In this document: one piece after another, positions 58,674 through 64,000 of the stretch | Numbering within the stretch: the first letter of the stretch is position 1 | How the letters are laid out: each line of letters begins with the position of its first letter | Assembly: GCA_013348725.1 (NCBI GenBank) | Contig: CP054689.1 | Span: 1,104,501-1,168,500, forward strand | DNA: 64,000 nt | Direction: 5' to 3' | Source: Ectothiorhodospiraceae bacterium 2226 | Lineage (GTDB): Bacteria > Pseudomonadota > Gammaproteobacteria > GCA-013348725 | Made by a program: the position numbers and the translations under genes | The notes under the pieces: generated by a model | Told to the model about the DNA's origin: nothing | What the model saw: only the letters and a program-made list of their open reading frames with translations | Database searches by the model: none

Positions 58674-59279
58674 ATGCGCGTCGTCCTCGCCAGCGGCAAT
58701 CGCCACAAGGTGCAGGAGCTCACCGCCCTGCTGACACCGCTCGGCCTCGACATCGTCCCGCAGACCGAGCTCGCGGTGCCGGAGGCCGAGGAGACCGGCC
58801 TGACCTTCGTCGAGAACGCCATCTTGAAGGCGCGCCAAGCCGCCGCACACACGGGGCTGCCCGCCCTCGCGGACGACTCCGGCATCGAGGTCGACGCCCT
58901 TAAGGGGGCGCCCGGCATCTATTCGGCGCGCTACGCCGGCCCCGGCGCCGGCGACGCGGACAACCTCGCCAAGCTGCTCGCCGACCTGGAGGGGGTACCG
59001 CCGGAGCGGCGCGGCGCGCGCTTTCAGTGCCTGGTGGTATACCTGCGCCATGCCGAGGACCCGACGCCCGTCATCTGCCAAGGCACCTGGGAGGGGCGCA
59101 TCCTGCCGGCCCCGCGCGGCGCGGCCGGGTTCGGCTACGACCCGGTGTTCGAGGTGCTGGGGCGGGGTATCTCGGCCGCCGAACTGACGCCCGAGGAGAA
59201 GAACGCCCTCAGCCATCGGGGGCAGGCCTTGCGTAAGCTCGCCGCCGCGCTCGGCGCTGCCCCGCCCCCCGCCGCATAG
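58674..59279 (+). CDS. rdgB: XTP/dITP diphosphatase (RdgB/HAM1)
   Basis: 201 residues. Removes non-canonical purine triphosphates. Motifs [39 protein letters not shown], then [10 protein letters not shown] and LSHRGQAL. Follows rph as in many gammaproteobacteria. Confidence 0.95.
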   Translation: MRVVLASGNRHKVQELTALLTPLGLDIVPQTELAVPEAEETGLTFVENAILKARQAAAHTGLPALADDSGIEVDALKGAPGIYSARYAGPGAGDADNLAKLLADLEGVPPERRGARFQCLVVYLRHAEDPTPVICQGTWEGRILPAPRGAAGFGYDPVFEVLGRGISAAELTPEEKNALSHRGQALRKLAAALGAAPPPAA

Positions 59280-59287
59280 CGAGCCGC

Positions 59288-59941
59288 TCAGGCGGCCAAC
59301 ATGCGCCGCGCCATAAAGTCGCCGACGGCCTCGCCGATGCCGTTGATCAGGAACTGCACCGCGATCACCGCCAGGATCAGGCCGAACACCTTGGTCATAA
59401 TATCCATGCCGGTATCCCCCAGGCGCTGCACGATGTAGCGCGAGTGCACCATGGTCAGGTAACAGGTCGCCGTGGTGATCACCACGGCCAGGTAGACCAA
59501 CGCCAAGTGGTAAACGTCGGGCGCCTCGCTTGTGAGGATCATCACCGTCGCGATGGACCCCGGGCCGCTGATGAAGGGAATCGCCAGCGGCACCACCGAG
59601 ACGTCGTCCACCAGATCGCCCTTCTTCTCGCGCGCCTCCTCCTCGGCCGAATGATTCCGCGTGCGGATCATGTTCATCGCGATCCCGAACAGGATCACCC
59701 CGCCCGCGATCCGAAACGCGGCGAGGGTGATACCGAACAGCTGGAAGATCACGCCGCCGAGGGTGGCGAACACGAAGAAGATGACCGTAGCGACGATGGT
59801 GGCGCGTTTGGCCACTAGGCGGCGACGCGGCTCGGCGGCCCGTGGCAGCAAGGCGGCGAACACGAACGCGGTGGTCAGCGGATTGACGATCACGAAGACC
59901 GCCATGATCGTGATGATCAGATACTCGAACAACGCCCCCAC
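59288..59941 (-). CDS. MarC-family integral membrane protein
   Basis: 217 residues with six membrane helices (YLIITIMAVFVIVNPLTTAFVF, TIVATVIFFVFATLGGVIFQ, FRIAGGVILFGIAMN, then ALVYLAVVITTATCYLTM and KVFGLILAVIAVQFLINGI). MarC members are inner membrane proteins of unclear transport function. No ATG: a GTG at 59941 follows AAGGAGG by five bases and was used; the longer frame to 60088 is not supported. It converges with rdgB. Confidence 0.88.
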   Translation of the reverse strand: MGALFEYLIITIMAVFVIVNPLTTAFVFAALLPRAAEPRRRLVAKRATIVATVIFFVFATLGGVIFQLFGITLAAFRIAGGVILFGIAMNMIRTRNHSAEEEAREKKGDLVDDVSVVPLAIPFISGPGSIATVMILTSEAPDVYHLALVYLAVVITTATCYLTMVHSRYIVQRLGDTGMDIMTKVFGLILAVIAVQFLINGIGEAVGDFMARRMLAA

Positions 59942-60089
59942 CCCGCCCTCCTTCGTCCAGTGCCTGGCGCAAGACCTTAACAAACCCCCGCCGGGCGGGA
60001 CACCGCCCGGCCCGGCCGCCCACCAGAGACTAAACTTCTCTGGCGGGCCCCCTGCCCGCCGATGATTTATACGCGCCAAGGAGGGCACT

Positions 60090-60386
60090 ATGAAGATCAG
60101 CGTCGAGATGCCCGCGGTCGAAACCTGTTCGGTAAACGACTGCGCCTACAACGTCGATACCCATTGCCATGCCCGCGCCATCACGGTCGGCGACGGCATC
60201 CACCCCGGTTGCGACACCTTCCTGCAGAGCAGCCGCCACACCCGCAGCGGTCCCTCGGCGGCGGGCGTGGGTGCCTGCAAGGTGGAGGCCTGCCGCTACA
60301 ACGACGATTACGAGTGCGGCGCCGACGCCATCCAGGTCGGCCACCGCGACGCCTCCATCAACTGCCTGACCTTCGAGGCGCGCTGA
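60090..60386 (+). CDS. Double DUF1540 Cys-rich protein
   Basis: 98 residues made of two repeats: CSVNDCAYNVDTHCHARAIT ending CDTF, and CKVEACRYNDDYECGADAIQ ending CLTF. This matches my memory of DUF1540, a small four-Cys motif that probably binds a metal such as zinc. AAGGAGG lies seven bases before the ATG. Divergent from marC; no operon partner. Function unknown. Confidence 0.8.
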   Translation: MKISVEMPAVETCSVNDCAYNVDTHCHARAITVGDGIHPGCDTFLQSSRHTRSGPSAAGVGACKVEACRYNDDYECGADAIQVGHRDASINCLTFEAR

Positions 60387-60437
60387 CGCAGCCTCAACGG
60401 CGGCCGGCGCCGGCGAGCGCTGGTGCCGCGCCCGCCT

Positions 60438-60629
60438 TCAGTCGGTGATCAAGCCGTGGTCGAGCACGTAGCGGATCAGTTCGGCATTGCTGTTTACCCC
60501 GAGCTTGCGCATCACCCGCGCCTTGTACGAACTGATGGTCTTGGCACTCAGGGACATGCGGTCGGCGATGGTGCTCAGATTGGCGCCCGCGGCGATCATC
60601 CAGTGGTGCTGATCCACCTCATGACCCAC
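60438..60629 (-). pseudogene. LuxR/NarL-type HTH fragment, 5' part missing
   Basis: 63 residues from a GTG at 60629. The last 50 are a clear LuxR/GerE helix-turn-helix (ANLSTIADRMSLSAKTISSY, then KARVMRKLGVNSNAELIRY), very like the C-terminal end of GacA/UvrY-type response regulators. The first HTH helix is broken (EVDQHHWMIAAG where ExEVLxxIAAG is expected), and no receiver domain is found upstream. Most likely a remnant of a deleted regulator; it could also be a small free HTH protein. Nothing shows expression. Confidence 0.72.
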
Positions 60630-60731
60630 ACAACAAATCCCGGAGGCGCATCGGGTGCGTCTGCTCCGCCCGTGGCCAGCCCTACGGCCAATCGCGAGAT
60701 GCAGTCGCTAGCAGTGGAATCCAGACCACAC

Positions 60732-60779
60732 ATTGACCGTCGGGCGCCGGCGGCAGATGTTCTGCCGCCGGCCGTCAAT
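60732..60779. repeat. Long inverted repeat upstream of tsdB
   Basis: A perfect 11-base stem (GCCGGCGGCAG with CTGCCGCCGGC, 60746-60772) around ATGTT, with ATTGAC and GTCAAT flanking further out. It sits in the 291-base gap between the HTH remnant and tsdB. No T-run, so it may be an operator, a deletion scar or a message structure. The gap also has an AT-rich patch (TATCATAAT, TAATATT near 60817-60837) that may hold the tsdB promoter. Confidence 0.5.
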
Positions 60780-60920
60780 TCGCCCGTCGTTTTCCCGGCT
60801 GCGGCCACGCGAGCAGTATCATAATTTGCTAATATTCGGCAGCCCTTGTACGGGTGCTTCTCTCCCGCGCCCTCGTCGACCGCGCGCCGGCGGGGCAAGA
60901 AACCGAAGAGGTTCCTCTCT

Positions 60921-61562
60921 ATGTTCAAGTACTGGCTGACAGCGGCGGGCGCGAGCCTTCTGCTGGCAGGGCCGGCGGTGGGCGCAGATGTGGCCGCCGG
61001 CGAGCAGATCGTGATGCAGGGTAACGGCAAGGGCGCACTCGCGTGCGTAAGCTGCCACGGCGCGCAGGGGGCCGGCAACGCCGCGGCGGGCTTTCCGCGA
61101 CTGGCGGGCCTCGATGCAGAGCACATGGTAAAGCAGCTGCAGGACTACAAGGCGGGCACGCGCAAGAACCCGGTGATGGCGCCGTTCGCCGCGGCGCTCA
61201 CCGACGAGGAGATGGCCAACGTCTCGGCCTACTACGCCGCGCAGCAGGCGCCGGTGACCGCGGCCAAGCCCGAGGGCGAGGCGGCGGCACTCGGCGAGCG
61301 CCTGACGCTGATCGGCAACTGGGACAAAGACGTTCCCGCCTGCGTTGCCTGTCACGGCCCGGGGGCGCGTGGCGTCGGCAAGTCCTTCCCGGCGCTCGCC
61401 GGACAGCATGCGGCCTATATCAAGGCCCAGTTCCAGGCCTGGAAAAACGGACAGCGGACCAATGATCCGGATGAGCTGATGAAAGTGGTGGCCGAGCGGC
61501 TGTCGGACGAGGAGATCGAGGCGGTGGCCAACTACCTGGCCAGTCTCGAGGCACGGCGCTGA
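60921..61562 (+). CDS. tsdB: Dihaem cytochrome c4-like protein, probable TsdB
   Basis: 213 residues with a signal peptide (WLTAAGASLLLAGPAVGA), so periplasmic. Two cytochrome c domains: CVSCH at 42-46 and CVACH at 141-145, each with a following Met region, as in cytochrome c4. TsdB is the c4-type electron acceptor of thiosulfate dehydrogenase; the next gene looks like TsdA, which is the reason for the name. The ATG at 60921 starts the signal; an earlier one at 60846 does not. Its stop is 23 bases before tsdA. Confidence 0.83.
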   Translation: MFKYWLTAAGASLLLAGPAVGADVAAGEQIVMQGNGKGALACVSCHGAQGAGNAAAGFPRLAGLDAEHMVKQLQDYKAGTRKNPVMAPFAAALTDEEMANVSAYYAAQQAPVTAAKPEGEAAALGERLTLIGNWDKDVPACVACHGPGARGVGKSFPALAGQHAAYIKAQFQAWKNGQRTNDPDELMKVVAERLSDEEIEAVANYLASLEARR

Positions 61563-61585
61563 TGGTCACCGATTCGGGAGCAAGC

Positions 61586-62548
61586 ATGAAGAGCGTAAAC
61601 AACCTCACCTTTCGCGCCTTGGTCGTCGGCGTGCTCGGCCTGGCGCTGCAGGCGCCCCTGCACGCCGACGAGGAGCAGGTTCTCGACTACCAGGTGGAAC
61701 TGCCCGAGACGCCCGACGGGGCCGTCAAGTTCAAGCCCATCAGCGATGACAGAATCCCGGACGACGGATTCGGCGAGATGGTGCGTTACGGCGAGAGCCT
61801 GTTCGTGGACACGCAGCAGCTGCGCGGCAAGTACGTCGGCAACGACATGAACTGCGTCAACTGCCACCTGGACCGGGGCCGCAAGGCCGACTCCTCGCCG
61901 ATGTGGGCCGCCTACACGATGTATCCGGCCTACCGGCGCAAGAACGACAAGGTCAACACCAACGAAGAGCGTGTCGCGGGCTGCTTCGAGTTCAGCATGA
62001 ACGGCACACCGCCGCCGCCCTCGAGCAAGGAGATGACGGCGTTGATGACCTACATGTATTGGATGTCCACCGGCGCGCCGACCGGCATTCCGCTCGAGGG
62101 CCGCGGCTATCCGACGGTCGCCAAGCCCGCGCAGGAACCGGATATCCGGCGCGGCAAGGGCGTGTATGAAGCCAGTTGTGCGATCTGCCACGGGGCCGAC
62201 GGCGAGGGCCAGAAGGTCGAGGGCAAGGTGGTGTTCCCGCCGCTGTGGGGTGAGAACTCCTACAATTTCGGCGCCGGCATGCACCGCATCAACACCGCCG
62301 CGAGCTTCATCAAGCACAACATGCCGCTGGGCAAGCCGGGCACGCTGAGCGATCAGGAGGCCTGGGACGTGGCCGCCTACATCAACAGCCACGAGCGCCC
62401 GCAGGACCCACGCTTCGACAAGACCCTGGCGCACACGCACGACGTGTTCCATGCCGACGAGCAGTGCTACTACGGCAAGGAAATTGACGGCCACGTGCTG
62501 GGCACCAAGTCCTATCCCAACCCGCTGCGCGAGACCGCGGCGCGCTGA
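61586..62548 (+). CDS. tsdA: Thiosulfate dehydrogenase-like dihaem cytochrome TsdA
   Basis: 320 residues with a signal peptide (LTFRALVVGVLGLALQAPLHA). Haem motifs CVNCH (90-94) and CAICH (198-202). The segment from YGESLFVDTQQLRGKYVG to the first haem and the later ERVAGCFEFSMNGTPPP match TsdA. There Cys133 would be the unusual second haem ligand of the active site. Met246 (HNMPLG) is a candidate ligand of haem 2. TsdA joins two thiosulfates into tetrathionate. An ATG at 61562 overlaps tsdB; the one at 61586 has GGGAG and starts the signal. Confidence 0.85.
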   Translation: MKSVNNLTFRALVVGVLGLALQAPLHADEEQVLDYQVELPETPDGAVKFKPISDDRIPDDGFGEMVRYGESLFVDTQQLRGKYVGNDMNCVNCHLDRGRKADSSPMWAAYTMYPAYRRKNDKVNTNEERVAGCFEFSMNGTPPPPSSKEMTALMTYMYWMSTGAPTGIPLEGRGYPTVAKPAQEPDIRRGKGVYEASCAICHGADGEGQKVEGKVVFPPLWGENSYNFGAGMHRINTAASFIKHNMPLGKPGTLSDQEAWDVAAYINSHERPQDPRFDKTLAHTHDVFHADEQCYYGKEIDGHVLGTKSYPNPLRETAAR

Positions 62549-62645
62549 GGAACCTCCGTACGGCGGTTGGTGCGACACAGGGAGGTGTCGCCACGCCTTG
62601 CGTCGTGCGCAAGCGGAACCTGTCGACGTTCGGGATGGCCTTAAC

Positions 62646-63566
62646 TCAGGCCTCAACTCTCGCTGCGGATGACCACAACCATGCCGCGCCACGCACGCCG
62701 CTGCTGTCGCCATGCCGGGGTGGCACCAGGCGGCTGGCGACGCGGTCGCTGAATACCCACTGCCCCCACAGCGCGGGCACGCGGCTATACAAGCGCTCGA
62801 GTTGGGACAGCCCGCCCCCCAGCACGATGACTTCCGGATCGAAGACGTTGATGATGGCCGCCAGGCCGCGCGCGAGGCGCGACTCATAGCGTTCCAGGGC
62901 GGCCTCGGCCTGCGCATCGCCCTGCGCGGCGCGGCGCGCGACCTCGGCGCCGGTGCATTCGACCCCGCTGGCGGCCGCGTAGTCCCGCGCCAGCCCCGGC
63001 CCCGACAGATACGTCTCGATACAGCCGTATTGCCCGCACCAACAGGCAGGGCCCGGAAACTCCTCCGGGGTCATCCAGGGCAGCGGGTTGTGGCCCCATT
63101 CACCGGCGATGCCGCCCGCCCCCGGCACCAACTCTCCATTGACCACCAAGCCGCCGCCCGTGCCGGTGCCGATGATCACGCCGAAGACGCTGCGCGCGCC
63201 GGCCGCCGCGCCGTCCACGGCCTCGGAGAGGGCGAAGCAGTTGGCGTCGTTGGCGAGGCGCACCGGGCGGCCGAGGCGCGCCTCCAGATCGGCCTGCAGG
63301 GGGCGCCCGTTCAGGCACTGGGAGTTGGCGTTGCGAATCAGGCCGCTGGCGGGCGAAGGCGAGCCGGGGATCGCGACCCCGACGCTGGCGGCGCCGAAGC
63401 GCCCGGCCATCCGGCGCACGAGGGCGCAGATCGCGTCGAGCGTCGCGTCGTAGTCATTCGCGGGCGTGGGCACGCGCTCGCGCGCCAACATCCTGCCGCG
63501 CGCATCCAGCGTCGCCGCCTCGATCTTGGTCCCGCCGAGGTCGATGCCGATGCGCACGCCGCTCAT
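62646..63566 (-). CDS. ROK-family sugar kinase
   Basis: 306 residues. ATP motif IGIDLGGTKIE, then IGTGTGGGLVVNGELVPGAG, the ROK zinc motif GHNPLPW...CWCGQYGCIETYLSGP and the late VIVLGGGLS. The pattern fits fructokinase or N-acetylglucosamine kinase; which sugar is not clear. ATG at 63566 overlaps the cupin stop (ATGA). Converges with tsdA. Confidence 0.9.
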   Translation of the reverse strand: MSGVRIGIDLGGTKIEAATLDARGRMLARERVPTPANDYDATLDAICALVRRMAGRFGAASVGVAIPGSPSPASGLIRNANSQCLNGRPLQADLEARLGRPVRLANDANCFALSEAVDGAAAGARSVFGVIIGTGTGGGLVVNGELVPGAGGIAGEWGHNPLPWMTPEEFPGPACWCGQYGCIETYLSGPGLARDYAAASGVECTGAEVARRAAQGDAQAEAALERYESRLARGLAAIINVFDPEVIVLGGGLSQLERLYSRVPALWGQWVFSDRVASRLVPPRHGDSSGVRGAAWLWSSAARVEA

Positions 63567-63928
63567 GCGCTCTCCAGCAGTTCGGTGTCGCCGTGTGCGT
63601 AGGCCGGACTGCAGGCGCACAACACGCGCAGCGGCTCGCTGCCGGTATTGTGCAGCGCATGGGCGGTGCCGGGCGGGATGCAGACCGTGTCGCCGGCTTC
63701 GATGTCGAAGCGTTGGTCGCCGAGCGTCATACGCCCGCGGCCGGCCGCGACATGGTAGATCTCCTCGCTGAGATGATGGCGGTGCAGCAGGGTGCGTCCG
63801 CCCGGCGAGACGGTGGCTTCGGCCAGGCTCTGAGCGCGATTGCCGTGCTGGTCGGGGTGCATCAACTCGCGGATCTCGGAGCCGTCTTTGGTGCGGTAGG
63901 GAGGGATGTCGGTGTAGCGCGTCCTCAT
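63563..63928 (-). CDS. Single-domain cupin
   Basis: 121 residues. Cupin motif 1 (RTLLHRHHLSEEIYHVAAGRG) with HxH...E, and motif 2 (GDTVCIPPGTAHALHNTG) with the second His. A metal-binding beta-barrel, probably a sugar isomerase or sensor. Coupled at both ends by ATGA overlaps with the ROK kinase gene and the gene at the window edge, suggesting a carbohydrate unit. Confidence 0.88.
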   Translation of the reverse strand: MRTRYTDIPPYRTKDGSEIRELMHPDQHGNRAQSLAEATVSPGGRTLLHRHHLSEEIYHVAAGRGRMTLGDQRFDIEAGDTVCIPPGTAHALHNTGSEPLRVLCACSPAYAHGDTELLESA

Positions 63929-64000
63929 GGGTCGGAGGCTACGCGAAACGCCACCCGCGCGTCCACGCGCGGCACGCGCACGAAGTGGAAGGGCTGGGTA
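63925..64000 (-). CDS. C-terminal end of a gene cut by the window edge
   Basis: The frame enters from the window end and stops at 63925 inside the cupin ATG (ATGA). The last residues read QPFHFVRVPRVDARVAFRVA. Too little is present to name it; coupling with the cupin and ROK genes suggests a shared operon. Confidence 0.6.
   Translation of the reverse strand, partial: TQPFHFVRVPRVDARVAFRVASDP

Overview
The window is a GC-rich stretch of a proteobacterial chromosome, densely coded on both strands. No rRNA, tRNA, CRISPR array or complete insertion sequence was seen. Gene content and order point to a gammaproteobacterium. Evidence includes ftsY-ftsE-ftsX-rpoH, rpoZ-spoT-ridA-recG, ubiC-ubiA, an MSHA-type pilus biogenesis block and a RpoH sigma factor with its family box. 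A probable thiosulfate dehydrogenase pair (tsdBA), three DUF2173-like proteins and two complete haem-copper oxidases suggest a respiring sulfur oxidiser of the Chromatiales/Ectothiorhodospiraceae type. That placement is an inference; genus cannot be fixed from this sequence.

Layout: 1-3105 holds a SnoaL-like fragment, a Lys/Ala-tailed HU protein, a CBS protein, a YfaZ-like porin and a Tll0287-type cytochrome. 3169-7708 (minus) holds bolA, a YfhL ferredoxin, coaD, rsmD and a paired inactive/active M16 peptidase. 8012-13140 (plus) is ftsY, ftsE, ftsX, a REC-REC-GGDEF protein and rpoH, with a near-perfect CIRCE operator between the last two. 13294-14378 has three tandem DUF2173-like genes. 14418-23283 (minus) is the cbb3 oxidase locus ccoNOQP-GHIS plus an unknown 33-residue membrane peptide, with an FNR-type box upstream of ccoN. 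23577-32170 is the caa3 oxidase locus with haem A synthesis and assembly genes.

32491-37325 (minus) is a biotin operon (membrane protein-bioB-F-H-C-D), divergent from comF. A sigma70-like promoter and a BirA-type operator lie between them. 38134-41128 has two uncharacterised lipoprotein genes and a TIGR04219 barrel. 41193-47594 (minus) is an MSHA/type IV pilus block (mshI to mshN). 47722-55938 (minus) is ubiA, ubiC, recG, ridA, spoT, rpoZ, gmk and yicC. 56028-59279 (plus) is a Ser/Thr kinase, a PP2C phosphatase, rph and rdgB. 59288-64000 has marC, a DUF1540 protein, a LuxR-type HTH remnant, tsdB-tsdA, a ROK kinase, a cupin and the tail of another gene.

Several genes needed start or boundary decisions. 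ccoS appears to start with ATC and mshI with CTG, each after a good ribosome binding site. ccoH starts with TTG. Three genes too short or unusual for ordinary ORF calling were found by eye: the 33-residue and 36-residue membrane peptides and ccoS. The clearest regulatory signals are CIRCE at rpoH, the BirA operator at bio/comF and the FNR-like box at ccoN. All three rest on sequence patterns only.
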